From contig NZ_JBJQIK030000002.1 in assembly GCF_045984285.3 (NCBI RefSeq), forward strand, positions 434,001 to 498,000: a DNA stretch of 64,000 bases. The letters run 5' to 3'. A program made the translations under genes and the position numbers. Below the pieces are notes generated by a model. That model searched no databases and was not told where the DNA came from. It saw nothing but the letters and a program-made list of their open reading frames with translations. Positions 17,276 to 26,936 of the stretch are shown here, piece by piece; the stretch's first letter is position 1; each line of letters opens with the position of its first letter. Origin of the DNA: Rugamonas sp045984285 (GTDB lineage Bacteria; Pseudomonadota; Gammaproteobacteria; Burkholderiales; Burkholderiaceae_D).

Positions 17276-18592
17276 TCATTCCTCCTTCGCAGCCAGCACG
17301 CCGACGGTGCGCTGCGATTTCTTCAGGTACTTGGCGGCCACGGCCTGGATATCGGCCGGCTTCAGGTTCTGGTAGGCGGCGGGAGCATCGAACAGCTTCT
17401 GGTAGCCGCCGAAGAAGACCTCGTAGTTGCCGAGCTGCTGGGCCTTGCCGTTGATGGTCTCCTGCAGGCGGTAGAGGTTCACCAGCTTGCGGTTCTTCAC
17501 CTTCTGCAGTTCCTCTTCGCTCACGCCATCCTTCACCAGCCTGTCGATTTCGGCCAGCAGGGCTTTTTCAACCTTGCCTGCATCCACGCCGTTGGCGGCA
17601 ACCGCGAATACATAGAGCAGGCCGGGATCGAAGCCGTCGGTGGCATCGGCGCCGACCGAGGTGGCCAGCTGCTGTTCCACCAGCGCCTTGTACAGGCGCG
17701 AGGTCTTGCCTTCGGTGAGCAGGGTTTGCAGCACGTCCAGCGCGTAGTGGTCGGCGTGGTTCGCTTCCGGCACCTTCCAGGCCACCATCAGGTTGGCCGA
17801 GGTGGCGGAGGGCTTGGCGACGAACAGGCGGCGTTCGCCCTTCTGTTCCGGCTCCACGGTGCGCACGGCGGGCGGCAGCGCGCGCTTCGGAATCGCGCCG
17901 AAGTATTTCGTGGCCATGGCCTTTACCTTGTCGGCCTTCACATCGCCGACGATCACGGCCACGGCGTTGTTCGGCGCGTAGTAGGTGCGGAAGTAGTTGT
18001 TCAGGTCCTGCAGGGTCCAGGCCTTGATGTCGGATTCCACGCCGATCACCGGCCAGGAATACGGGTGCGCCGTATAGGCCACGCTGTTCAGGTCTTCCAT
18101 CAGCATGCGCACATTGGAGTTCTCCAGGCCCGTGCTGCGCTCGGACAGCACCACGCCGCGCTCGCTCTCCACCATCTTCGGATCGATGGAGAGGTGGGCG
18201 ATGCGGTCGCTTTCCAGCTTGAAGATGGTCTCCAGCGAAGAGGCAGGGAACCAGTCCTGGTACACGGTCACGTCGCTGTTGGTGTAGGCGTTGTTGGCGC
18301 CGCCGTTCGCTTCCATGGTGCGGTCGAACATCTTGGGGCCGTAGTTCTTGGAGCCGTTGAACATCATGTGCTCGAAGAAGTGCGACAGGCCGGTGGTGCC
18401 GGGCGATTCGTTGCGCGAGCCCACCTTCCAGAAGGTGTACATGTTCGCGTTCGGGATATTGCTGCTTTCGAGGACGATGAACTTCATCCCGTTCGGCAGC
18501 GTGAACGTCTTAACCTGGTCCGCAGTCAGCGCGGCTTGTGCGGTCGCTGCGGCGCAAAATGCGGCGGCAGCGGCCAGGACTTTCCACTTCAT
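17276..18592 (-). CDS. M16 zinc peptidase, catalytic subunit
   Basis: 438 residues, with a signal peptide (MKWKVLAAAAAFCAAATAQA) for the periplasm. The inverted zinc motif HFFEH is at residues 71-75 and a downstream ESERGVVLSE supplies the third ligand. The C-terminal M16 half carries the usual SGLxxx-like region. AAGGAA six bases before ATG at 18592 sets the start. It probably works with the inactive homologue encoded next as a heterodimeric periplasmic peptidase. Substrate unknown. Confidence 0.92.
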   Translation of the reverse strand: MKWKVLAAAAAFCAAATAQAALTADQVKTFTLPNGMKFIVLESSNIPNANMYTFWKVGSRNESPGTTGLSHFFEHMMFNGSKNYGPKMFDRTMEANGGANNAYTNSDVTVYQDWFPASSLETIFKLESDRIAHLSIDPKMVESERGVVLSERSTGLENSNVRMLMEDLNSVAYTAHPYSWPVIGVESDIKAWTLQDLNNYFRTYYAPNNAVAVIVGDVKADKVKAMATKYFGAIPKRALPPAVRTVEPEQKGERRLFVAKPSATSANLMVAWKVPEANHADHYALDVLQTLLTEGKTSRLYKALVEQQLATSVGADATDGFDPGLLYVFAVAANGVDAGKVEKALLAEIDRLVKDGVSEEELQKVKNRKLVNLYRLQETINGKAQQLGNYEVFFGGYQKLFDAPAAYQNLKPADIQAVAAKYLKKSQRTVGVLAAKEE

Positions 18593-18680
18593 GGTTGTTC
18601 CTTTCGGGTGAAAGAGCAGTCGCCAAGCATAAGGTATTTGCAAGTAAAATGCATCATCTGCAACCACACTTCTGCAAGCT

Positions 18681-19166
18681 ATGGATAGCGCAATGCACTG
18701 GTCGGCCCACGAGCTGACGATGACCGTCCTGATGACGCCCGACATGGCCAATTTTTCGGGCAATGTCCACGGCGGCACCATCCTGAAATTCCTCGACAGC
18801 GTGGCCTATGCCTGCGCCAGCCGCTATTCGGGCAGCTATGTGGTGACGCTGTCGGTGGACCAGGTGATGTTCCTGCAGCCTATCCACGTGGGCGAGCTGG
18901 TGACTTTCCTCGCTTCCGTGAACTACACCGGCAAGACCTCGATGGAGGTGGGCATCCGCGTGGTCACGGAGAATATCCAGCAGCGCCTGGTGCGGCATGC
19001 GAACAGCTGCTACTTCACGATGGTGGCGGTGGATGACAAGCGCAAGCCGGTGGCCGTGCCGCCGCTGGTGCCGCAGACGCCGGAACAGATCGCCCGCTTC
19101 GAGCAGGCCAAGCTGCGCAAGGAAGCGCGCCTGCAGCTGGGCGCGAAGAAAAAGCAGGCGGCGTAG
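18681..19166 (+). CDS. Acyl-CoA thioesterase (hotdog fold, YciA-like)
   Basis: 161 residues of the hotdog thioesterase fold. GNVHGGTILKFLDSVAYACA is the hallmark helix region with the catalytic aspartate, and SVDQVMFLQPIHVGELV is the following strand. Family members hydrolyse acyl-CoA esters in the cytoplasm. A lysine-rich tail ends the protein. It diverges from the M16 operon. A start four codons later (MHWSAHEL) is possible, since no clear ribosome binding site is present for the first ATG. Confidence 0.88.
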   Translation: MDSAMHWSAHELTMTVLMTPDMANFSGNVHGGTILKFLDSVAYACASRYSGSYVVTLSVDQVMFLQPIHVGELVTFLASVNYTGKTSMEVGIRVVTENIQQRLVRHANSCYFTMVAVDDKRKPVAVPPLVPQTPEQIARFEQAKLRKEARLQLGAKKKQAA

Positions 19167-19178
19167 TCAGGCCCGCAG

Positions 19179-22061
19179 TCAGGCTCGTTTCAGGCTGCCG
19201 TCCATCGCGTGCGGCAGCACGCGGCGCTCGGACAGCATCTTCTGCAGGCCGTCGGCGGCAACCGGGCGGCTGAAGAAATAGCCCTGCATCTCGTCGCAGC
19301 CGTGGCCGCGCAGGAAGCCGAGCTGCGCTTCCGTTTCCACGCCTTCGGCAATCACGCGCAGTTTGAGGTTGCGCGCCAGCGCGATGATGGACACCACGAT
19401 GGCTGCATGGTCGGCCTCGTCGGCCTCGCTGCGGATATCGCCGACGAAGGAGCGGTCGATCTTCAGCACATCGATAGGGAAGTTGCGCAGGTAGGAGAAG
19501 CTGGAATAGCCGGTGCCGAAATCGTCGATCGAGAGCGTGACGCCAAGCGCCTTCAGTTCGTGCAGCAGGCCCACGGCCTTGGCCACATCGTTCATGAACA
19601 CGCTTTCCGTCAGTTCCAGTTCCAGGCAGCGCGGCGGCAGGCCGGTATCCGCCAGCACCTTGCCGATGGCGCCGACCAGGCCGGGCTGGGCGAACTGGCG
19701 GGCCGACAGGTTGACCGACATGCGCAGCTCCGGCAGCCCTTCATCCAGCCAGGCGCGCGCCTGCGCGCACGCGGTCTGCAGCACCCAGGCACCGATCGGC
19801 ACGATCAGGCCCGTTTCCTCGGCCAGGCCGATGAAGCGGTCCGGCGGCACCATGCCCAGTTCCGGATGCTGCCAGCGCAGCAGCGCTTCCACGCCCACGA
19901 TTTCGCCGCTGCCAAGGTCGGCCTGCGGCTGGTAGTGCAGCACGAATTCGCCCCGTTCCAGCGCCTTGCGCAGGGCGCCTTCGATGCGCAGGCGTTCCTG
20001 CGCTTCCTCGTTCATTTCCGGCTGGTAGAACTGGTAGCAGTTGCGGCCCAGTTTCTTGGCTGAATACATGGCAATGTCCGCATGCTCGATCAGGTGCTGG
20101 GCCGGGGTGCCGTTAGCCTCGTAGACCGCCACACCGATGCTGCAGGTCACGGCGAACTCCTTGCCGTCCAGGAGCACCGGCTGGGACAGCGCACGCATCA
20201 CGCGGCCCACGATATCGGGCGACAGCGATTCGTCCGGGTATTCGCTGAGGATGGCCACGAACTCGTCTCCGGACAGGCGCGCCACCGTGTCGCTTTCGCG
20301 CACGCTGGACTGCAGGCGGCTGGCAATGGTTTTCAGCAGCAGGTCGCCTGCCTTGTGGCCCATGGTGTCGTTGACGAACTTGAAGCGGTCCAGGTCAATC
20401 AGCATGACCCACAGCGGGTGGCCGCTGCGGTTGGCGTAGGCAATGGCCTGCGACAGGCGGTCCTGCAGCAGCATGCGGTTCGGCAGGCCGGTGAGCACGT
20501 CGTGGTGGGCGATGTGCTGGATGCGCTGTTCGGCCAGTTTGCGTTCGGTGATTTCGCTGCCGGTGCCGCGGTAGCCCTTGAACACGCCCTTGTTGTCATA
20601 CACCGGCTCGCCGCTGGTCTGGAACCAGCGCGTGATGCCGTCGTTGCCGACCAGTGAATATTCCAGGTTGGAGAAGGGCAGGCGCGCTTCCAGCAGGGCC
20701 TGGTGCTCGCGGCCCCATTTCGTATTCAGCATGTCCGGGTTGGCCTGCCAGCGGGTCTGGCCGATATAGTCGTCCTTGCTCAGGTGGCCCTTTTCGAAGA
20801 AGCCGCCGGTGATATGGGTGAAGCGGTATTTCTCGTCCTGCTCCCAGTACCAGTCCGAGGACAAGGCCAGCAGGCGGCGGAAGCGCTGTTCGCTCTCCTG
20901 CAGCGCGCGTTCGGTGCGCTGGCGCGCGGCCACGTCGGCATTCAGCTTCTCGTTGCTGCGCTGGAGGTCGGCCGTGCGCGCATCCACCAGCAGCTGCACC
21001 CGGCGCGAGCGCTGCACCAGCGTGTGCACGAAGGCCGCGCCCAGGATGCTGAACAGGATGCCGCCCAAAAGCGTGGACAGGGAGCCGAGATGGTCGGCCA
21101 GGAAGGGACGGGGCAGGGCGTCGATCCGCACCTGCCAGGGCTGGTCCAGCACATCGAAGGAATGGGTTTCGCTGTTGCGGAAATCCAGCGCCAGCCAGTT
21201 GGGCAGGAAATCGAGGGCGCCCGGCACCGGCGCGGCCTGGCCGGTGGTATAGACGGCGGTGCCGTCGCCGGCCTGTGGGCCCACATAGACGCGCACCAGC
21301 AGCTCGGCATCGTCCAGCAGGCCGCTGTACTGCAGGATGGTGTGCACCAGGTGCGGCGCGCGGATAACGGCCGCGGTGTCGCCTATCCATGCCGCGTGGC
21401 GCTGTTCGTAGGTGTTCAGCGGTGCGTTGGGCCGGTAGACCGGCATGATCATCACGAAGCTGTTGCGCTGCCGGGGATCCTGCGCCAGCTGCAGCAGGGC
21501 CGTTGACGCCGGCCTGCCGGTGCGCAGGATGTGGTCGATGGCGTTGCGCACGGTCCTGTTCGGGCTCACGTTCATGCCGAAGGCGGGTTCGTTGCCCTGC
21601 ATCGGCTCCAGGTAGTCGATGATGTTGTAGAAGGGGCGTTCCGGCGCGGGCACGACGGCGCCGTCCTGCATCTCCGTGACCCGGAACTGGGGCCAGCTGC
21701 GGCGCATGTCCTGCTCGTAGGCCAGCATTTCGTTGCGCGTCATCACACGGTGGAAGTTGAAGGCCTGGATGAAGGGGTAGCGGTGAAGCAGGGGGCGCGT
21801 GAACACATTGAACTGCTCGCGCGTGACCGGCGTAACGGTGCGGAACAGCTGGTTGGTGACGGTGAGGACTTCAATCGCGTCATCCAGGCCGCGCTGGATG
21901 GCGGCCACGCGGGTGGCGGCGCGCTGCTGGAAGCCGAGCGAGAGCTTGCCGTATTCGAGGCGGCTGACGGCCAGGAACAGCACGGCGGTCGCGGCAAGGC
22001 CGGCACCCAGCGTCAACGCCGCTGCGTAGGATACCGGCGATGTTTTGCAGCGCTGCCCCAT
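19179..22061 (-). CDS. CHASE-PAS-GGDEF-EAL c-di-GMP enzyme
   Basis: A 960-residue inner-membrane protein. A first transmembrane helix (about 12-32) precedes a periplasmic CHASE sensor to about 320, a second helix (about 325-345), a coiled segment, a PAS/PAC domain (about 390-510), then GGDEF and EAL domains. The cyclase site is SGDEF at 597-601, a tolerated variant, with an inhibitory RxxD site (RESD) five residues before it. The EAL motif is at 725-727 with the usual downstream DDFGTGYSS. It could make and degrade c-di-GMP, with the balance set by a periplasmic ligand. It is convergent with the thioesterase gene. Confidence 0.93.
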   Translation of the reverse strand: MGQRCKTSPVSYAAALTLGAGLAATAVLFLAVSRLEYGKLSLGFQQRAATRVAAIQRGLDDAIEVLTVTNQLFRTVTPVTREQFNVFTRPLLHRYPFIQAFNFHRVMTRNEMLAYEQDMRRSWPQFRVTEMQDGAVVPAPERPFYNIIDYLEPMQGNEPAFGMNVSPNRTVRNAIDHILRTGRPASTALLQLAQDPRQRNSFVMIMPVYRPNAPLNTYEQRHAAWIGDTAAVIRAPHLVHTILQYSGLLDDAELLVRVYVGPQAGDGTAVYTTGQAAPVPGALDFLPNWLALDFRNSETHSFDVLDQPWQVRIDALPRPFLADHLGSLSTLLGGILFSILGAAFVHTLVQRSRRVQLLVDARTADLQRSNEKLNADVAARQRTERALQESEQRFRRLLALSSDWYWEQDEKYRFTHITGGFFEKGHLSKDDYIGQTRWQANPDMLNTKWGREHQALLEARLPFSNLEYSLVGNDGITRWFQTSGEPVYDNKGVFKGYRGTGSEITERKLAEQRIQHIAHHDVLTGLPNRMLLQDRLSQAIAYANRSGHPLWVMLIDLDRFKFVNDTMGHKAGDLLLKTIASRLQSSVRESDTVARLSGDEFVAILSEYPDESLSPDIVGRVMRALSQPVLLDGKEFAVTCSIGVAVYEANGTPAQHLIEHADIAMYSAKKLGRNCYQFYQPEMNEEAQERLRIEGALRKALERGEFVLHYQPQADLGSGEIVGVEALLRWQHPELGMVPPDRFIGLAEETGLIVPIGAWVLQTACAQARAWLDEGLPELRMSVNLSARQFAQPGLVGAIGKVLADTGLPPRCLELELTESVFMNDVAKAVGLLHELKALGVTLSIDDFGTGYSSFSYLRNFPIDVLKIDRSFVGDIRSEADEADHAAIVVSIIALARNLKLRVIAEGVETEAQLGFLRGHGCDEMQGYFFSRPVAADGLQKMLSERRVLPHAMDGSLKRA

Positions 22062-22168
22062 TGCTTTCCTTGTTATAAAAATAAGTGCGGTCCCCGCCGC
22101 GCGCCGCTAGTGTGTCACAAAAAGCGCTTCCTGCCGACTGGCCCGCTGCCAATTTGCGACAAATGGGC

Positions 22169-22927
22169 TCAGGGCCGGCGGCGCAGTTCGTTGACGATCC
22201 AGTGGGCGAGGAAGCGGTTGGCGAGGCCGAAGCCGAGGCCGGGCCACAGGCCGTGGCGCCGGGCCACGCGGCGTTGCAGGCGCACCGCGCGGGTGGCCGG
22301 CCCGGCCCCGGCTTTGACGGCGAAGATGATGCGGTTATTGCCGGCAATGCCACGGAACTGGCAGATGCGCCCGTGGAAGCACTCGCGCAGGCGCTGCAGC
22401 ATGCTGTGGTAATGCGGGTCGTAGCTGAAGATATTGGCCACCAGCAGGCCGTCCGGCCGCAGCGCGCGGCGGCAGTCGGCATAGAAGGCCTCGCTGCCCA
22501 GGACAGGCGGCAGGCCCTTGCTGTCGAAGCCGTCCAGCAGCAGCACATCGGCGCTGTCGGCCAGCCGGCTCATATACTCGCAGGCGTCGGCATGGATCAC
22601 GCGGAAGCGCTCGCTGTCCGGCGGTACGCCGAAGCGCCCGCGCAGCGCAATCACGTCGGCGCGCAGCTCCAGCACGGTAATCCGGCTGTGCGGCAGGTAG
22701 CGGTGGCAGAACTTGGCCAGCGAGCCGCCCCCCAGGCCAACCATCACGATATGGCGCGGCTGTGGTTTAAACAGTACAAAACACATCATGGCCCGCACGT
22801 AGGCGAGCAGCAGGCGGTGCGGGTCGGCCAGGTCCATCTGGCTCTGCACCTCGCCCGGCGTGAATTCGAGGGTCAGCCGGCCGCCGCGTTTGTGGACGAT
22901 GGGGCGTTGCCCGGAGGGGTCTTCCAT
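22169..22927 (-). CDS. Spermidine synthase-like methyltransferase-fold protein
   Basis: 252 residues with a Rossmann fold of the spermidine synthase family. The glycine-rich loop is IVMVGLGGGSLAKF, an acidic strand end follows (VLELRADV), then HADACEYM and LLLDGFD. It lacks the N-terminal beta domain of true polyamine synthases, so many such proteins are annotated only as spermidine-synthase-like, with unknown amino or methyl transfer chemistry. No speD or other polyamine gene is nearby. ATG at 22927. Confidence 0.78.
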   Translation of the reverse strand: MEDPSGQRPIVHKRGGRLTLEFTPGEVQSQMDLADPHRLLLAYVRAMMCFVLFKPQPRHIVMVGLGGGSLAKFCHRYLPHSRITVLELRADVIALRGRFGVPPDSERFRVIHADACEYMSRLADSADVLLLDGFDSKGLPPVLGSEAFYADCRRALRPDGLLVANIFSYDPHYHSMLQRLRECFHGRICQFRGIAGNNRIIFAVKAGAGPATRAVRLQRRVARRHGLWPGLGFGLANRFLAHWIVNELRRRP

Positions 22928-22998
22928 CTTGCTTGCTTGTTATGGCCGGTAAAGTTCTGATAAGCTCATGGTAGCCGCCAGCGCAATGGAGACACAAT

Positions 22999-23274
22999 AT
23001 GTTTTTGGACCATCCCACCATCACCGCCACCAACAGTCTCACTGAGCCGGACCGCATCGAACGCCTGACGCGGGTCTATGGTTACGTCGCAGCGCTGGCA
23101 GACCTGTCCGGAAACAAGCACCTGATCGAAAAACTGAGCCAGCTGCATGACCACAAGGGCACGCTGATCGTGTTCTGGCACGATATGCCGACGGAAGAGG
23201 AAAAGGCGCTCTTCGTGCAGGGCTGGGCCAGCCGCATGGGCGATGGCACCACCAACGTCGAGCACGAGGTCTGA
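22999..23274 (+). CDS. Conserved hypothetical protein (91 residues)
   Basis: A small, acidic, probably helical soluble protein with tryptophan-containing segments LIVFWHDMPTEEEKALFVQG and GWASRMGD. GGAGA precedes the ATG. It is followed 21 bases later by a diguanylate-cyclase-like gene on the same strand, so the two may be co-transcribed. I recognise no domain. Confidence 0.7.
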   Translation: MFLDHPTITATNSLTEPDRIERLTRVYGYVAALADLSGNKHLIEKLSQLHDHKGTLIVFWHDMPTEEEKALFVQGWASRMGDGTTNVEHEV

Positions 23275-23295
23275 GCGCGCCGCAAGCGCTGAACT

Positions 23296-24474
23296 ATGGA
23301 TATCAAAACCCTGATCCTGGCGCTGGCACTGGGCAATGTGACCCTGTGCGCGGCGCTGTTCTTCCACGATTACTCGAGCCGCAAGGCGCTGTCGCTGTCC
23401 ACCTGGGCCATGGCCAAGCAGTTCCAGGCCGTGGCCTGGCTGTTGTTGTATTTCCGCGGCGTGGTGCCGGAAATGCTGGCCGGTCCCGCCGCCAACGCGC
23501 TGCTGCTGGCCGGCCTGGCGCTGGACGCCGGCGCCCTGTGGGAGGCGGACGGCCGCACCCGCTGGCGCCGCATCCTGTTCCCGGCACTCGGCGCCGGCCT
23601 TGCCGTCTACCTGGCCACCTATGCCAGCGATCCCGAATCCAGCCTGCGCACCGCGGCCGGTTCCGCGATTGCGGGCGCCTTCGTGCTGGCCGGCGTGGCC
23701 GCGCTGGCGCGGCGCTGGCACGAGGCCAGCATGCTGCGCCGCTTCCTCGCCGTCACCATGGCCGTGCTGGCGCTGGCCATCGCCAACCGCGGCCTCACGC
23801 CGCTGCTGCTGCCGGACGGCTGGTACTGGGTGAGCCCGAACCTGATGCAGGCGCTGGGCTACGGCGCCTTCTACCTGCTGATGCTGGCCAATGGCCTGGG
23901 CTTCCTGCTGCTGGCGCGCGAGAAGCTGCAGGGCGAACTGGCGCGGCAGGAAGTGGTGGACCCGCTGACCGACGTGCCGAACCGCCGCGGTTTCTACACC
24001 GCGCTGGCGCCGTGGATGTCGCTGGCCCGCCGTCCCGGCCAGCCGACCGCCCTGGTGCTGCTGGAACTGGACCAGTTCAAGCCGATCAACGACCATTACG
24101 GCCACCCGGTAGGGGAGACCGTGCTGAAAGCCATGGTCGACGCCTGCAACAAGCAGCTGCGCGACAGTGACCTGATGGGCCGCCTGGGCGGGGCCGAATT
24201 CGCCATCCTGCTGCCGCGCACCAGCGTGCAGGATGCGCTGGTGGTGGCCGAACGCGTGCGCGCGGCCGTCGAGCAGCGTTCCGTGAAGGCGGCCAGCGCG
24301 CTGATCAAGCTGACGATCAGCCTCGGCGTGACCACGATCCGGCCCGACGACAGCAATGTGAGCCTGTTCAAGCGCGCCGACGAGGCGCTGCAGGCCGCCA
24401 AGCTGCGCGGCCAAAACCAGGTGGCCGAGGCGGCGCCTGCACCGGAGCCGGAAGAAGAACTCAGTCTGTCATAG
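23296..24474 (+). CDS. Membrane GGDEF protein with degenerate active site (GGAEF)
   Basis: 392 residues: about six transmembrane helices in the first 210, then one GGDEF domain. The signature reads GGAEF at 298-302, so the metal-binding acidic residue of GG(D/E)EF is alanine. The first metal aspartate of the DxDxFK motif is replaced by glutamate (E257 in LELDQFK). The inhibitory I-site RDSD at 289-292, five residues before the signature, is intact. It may therefore bind c-di-GMP rather than make it, or have weak activity. A short acidic tail (EPEEELSLS) ends the protein. Confidence 0.88.
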   Translation: MDIKTLILALALGNVTLCAALFFHDYSSRKALSLSTWAMAKQFQAVAWLLLYFRGVVPEMLAGPAANALLLAGLALDAGALWEADGRTRWRRILFPALGAGLAVYLATYASDPESSLRTAAGSAIAGAFVLAGVAALARRWHEASMLRRFLAVTMAVLALAIANRGLTPLLLPDGWYWVSPNLMQALGYGAFYLLMLANGLGFLLLAREKLQGELARQEVVDPLTDVPNRRGFYTALAPWMSLARRPGQPTALVLLELDQFKPINDHYGHPVGETVLKAMVDACNKQLRDSDLMGRLGGAEFAILLPRTSVQDALVVAERVRAAVEQRSVKAASALIKLTISLGVTTIRPDDSNVSLFKRADEALQAAKLRGQNQVAEAAPAPEPEEELSLS

Positions 24475-24537
24475 ACGCGTCATCTGGCTGGAGTACTGTG
24501 TTAGGATTTTCGTATAAACGGTATAAACGGAATCCTC

Positions 24538-25992
24538 ATGTACGCAGCGGTTGATCTCGGCTCCAACAGTTTTCGCCTGTCGATAGGCGCCCACGATGGC
24601 GACGCCATCCGTGTCCACAAGAGCGCGCGCGAGCCGATCCGCCTTGCCGCCGGGCTGGATGCGGCCGGCAAGCTGAGCGAAGAAGCCATCCAGCGCGCCA
24701 TCCTCTGCCTGCGCAATTTCCGCAGCACCCTGTCGGCCTATCCGCTGGAAGGCCTGCGCGTGGTGGGCACCTCGGCCATGCGCCAGGCGCGCAACCTGGG
24801 CGCCTTCCTGCCGCAATGCGAGCAGGCCATCGGCCATCCCATCGAAATCATCTCCGGCGAGGAAGAGGGGCGCCTGATCTATATGGGCGTGGCGCAGTCG
24901 CTGGGGCAGCCGTCCGAGCGGCGCCTGGTGGTCGATATCGGCGGCGGTTCCACCGAGCTGATTCTGGGCAGGGGCGCCGATATCGAGCGCGTGGAGTCCT
25001 TCAGCGTGGGCAGCGTGAAGCAGAGCCTGTCCTTCTTCGTTGGCGGGCGGGTGGATGCGCCGTCCTTCGAGGCCGCCATCCTCTCGGCGCGCAGCCATTT
25101 CGAGGACGGCGCGCCGCCTTACTATCCGCAGTTCTGGAAGCGGGCCTACGGCTCGTCCGGCACCATCCGCTCCATCGGCGAAATCATCGAGAAGAACAAT
25201 CTCGGCAAGGGCGTGACCCCGACTAGCCTGGAAGCCCTGAAAAAGCGCTTCATCGCCTTCGGCCATGTGAGCAAGATCGATATGCCGGGCCTGCGGCCGG
25301 ACCGCGCCGGCACCGTGATCGGCGGCCTGGCCATCCTGATCGGCATCTTCCATGAACTGGGCATCAGCCAGATCGAGCCGATCGAGGCCGGGCTGCGCAT
25401 GGGCGTGCTGTGGGACCTGCACCTGCGCTCCACGCGGCGCGACCGGCGTGAACAGTCGGTGCTGGACAGCCTGCGCAAGTTCCACGCCGACGAAGCGCGC
25501 GCTACCCGCGTGGCCGACGCCGCGCTGGCCATGTTCGGCCAGATGAAGCCAGCCGGCGACACGCTGGCCAAGCCCCTGTACTGGAGCGCCATGCTGCACG
25601 AAATCGGCATGGCGGTGTCCCAGACCGGCTACCACAAGCACGGCGCCTACATGATCGAGAACGCCGACATGCCGGGTTTCACCACGCGCGAACAGAAGCT
25701 CATGAGCCGCCTGGTGCTGGCCCAGAAGGGCAACCTGCGCAAGGTGGAGGACCAGCTGCCGGACCCGGATTTCGCGAAAGCCGTGGTGGCGCTCAGGCTT
25801 GCCATTTTGTTCATGCATTCGCGCATCGAGCCCGATTTCGAGCTGCTCAAACTGCGCATGAAAAACCGCATCGAGCTCGAATTGCGGCGCGAATGGGTGG
25901 CCGAGCACCCCACCGTGTCCTACTGGTTCGAAAAGGAGCAGGAACAGTGGGATGAGGTGGGGATCGATTTCACTGTCAAGACTGTCGCCTGA
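24538..25992 (+). CDS. ppx: Exopolyphosphatase / guanosine pentaphosphatase
   Basis: 484 residues of the Ppx/GppA family (sugar kinase / Hsp70 / actin fold). The phosphate-1 loop AAVDLGSNSFRL is at the N-terminus. The second glycine-rich loop, VVDIGGGSTELILG, and the catalytic glutamate in SGEEEGRLIY are present. The C-terminal half is an HD-like helical domain. It releases phosphate from polyphosphate ends and may hydrolyse pppGpp. Upstream, a tandem copy of GTATAAACG (24513-24530) lies where a promoter is expected. No ppk gene is adjacent. Confidence 0.92.
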   Translation: MYAAVDLGSNSFRLSIGAHDGDAIRVHKSAREPIRLAAGLDAAGKLSEEAIQRAILCLRNFRSTLSAYPLEGLRVVGTSAMRQARNLGAFLPQCEQAIGHPIEIISGEEEGRLIYMGVAQSLGQPSERRLVVDIGGGSTELILGRGADIERVESFSVGSVKQSLSFFVGGRVDAPSFEAAILSARSHFEDGAPPYYPQFWKRAYGSSGTIRSIGEIIEKNNLGKGVTPTSLEALKKRFIAFGHVSKIDMPGLRPDRAGTVIGGLAILIGIFHELGISQIEPIEAGLRMGVLWDLHLRSTRRDRREQSVLDSLRKFHADEARATRVADAALAMFGQMKPAGDTLAKPLYWSAMLHEIGMAVSQTGYHKHGAYMIENADMPGFTTREQKLMSRLVLAQKGNLRKVEDQLPDPDFAKAVVALRLAILFMHSRIEPDFELLKLRMKNRIELELRREWVAEHPTVSYWFEKEQEQWDEVGIDFTVKTVA

Positions 25993-26114
25993 AACTGTGT
26001 CTTTAATACACATTCAGGAAGAAATATTGTAATTTGGAATCTATCTCTTGCTTAGTGTTTTGCTTACACTAGAGCCTTAGCCTGTATGATGGATGCAGGT
26101 GCACAGGAGGCGGA

Positions 26115-26936
26115 ATGGCGGTAGCGGCAAAGTGGCAGGGATGGGTGAAGCGGATCGGCGGCGCACTGGCGCTCCTGCCGCTGGCCTCCGCCATCGCCGC
26201 GCCGGCCGAACCGGCCAAACCCACGGCCGCCTCGCGCATCATCACGCTCTGCTACGAGCGCGCCGACGTGCTGCCATGGCGCAGCCAGAACGGGCAGGGC
26301 CTTAATTTCGATTTGCTGAACATGGTGGCGAAGCGCGAAAACATCGTGTTCGAATACCGCGCCATGCCCTGGAAGCGCTGCCTCGCCGAACTGAAGGCGA
26401 ATGAAGTGGACGGCGCCTTCGCCGTCAGCTACAAGTCTGACCGGCGCGAGCTCGGTGAATACCCCGGCGGCAGCAATCCCGATGCGGCTAAACGCATGCA
26501 CGTGGATCGCTATATGCTGCTGCGCAAGAAGGGCAGCAAGGTCGATTGGGACGGCAAAACGCTGAGCAATGTGGACGGCGCCGTGGGCGCACAGCTTGGC
26601 TATTCCGTCGGCGACCAGCTGCGCAGCCTGAACGTCACTGTGGATGAAGGCAGCCAGCGCTCGGACGAACTGGCGCGCAAGCTGATTGCCGGCCGGCTGG
26701 CGGCGGCAGCGGTAGGCGGCAGCGATGCGGTGACGCTGATGAGCGGTCCCTTCGCCGCCCAGCTGGAAATGATCCCCCGGCCGTTGGCCGAAAAGCCTTA
26801 CTTCCTGATCCTGTCGCACCAGATGGTGGAGCGCTGGCCGGAGCAGTCGAAGAAGATCTGGTCCTCCATTGAACAGGTGCGCAACAGCAGCGCCTACCAG
26901 CAGCTGGAGCGGGCGGCGAAAGGCAAGCAGCCCTGA
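26115..26936 (+). CDS. Periplasmic solute-binding protein, family 3 type
   Basis: 273 residues. A signal peptide (residues about 10-30, ending SAIAAPA) is followed by a bilobed PBPb-type domain. NFDLLNMVAKRENIVFEYRA, with a polar residue in place of the usual glycine, is the typical strand-helix, and MPWKRCLAELKANEVDGAF continues it. No transporter follows. Instead the stop overlaps the start of a large hybrid kinase by one base, so it likely senses an amino-acid-like ligand for the kinase rather than feeding a permease (inference). AGGAGG precedes the ATG. Confidence 0.85.
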   Translation: MAVAAKWQGWVKRIGGALALLPLASAIAAPAEPAKPTAASRIITLCYERADVLPWRSQNGQGLNFDLLNMVAKRENIVFEYRAMPWKRCLAELKANEVDGAFAVSYKSDRRELGEYPGGSNPDAAKRMHVDRYMLLRKKGSKVDWDGKTLSNVDGAVGAQLGYSVGDQLRSLNVTVDEGSQRSDELARKLIAGRLAAAAVGGSDAVTLMSGPFAAQLEMIPRPLAEKPYFLILSHQMVERWPEQSKKIWSSIEQVRNSSAYQQLERAAKGKQP

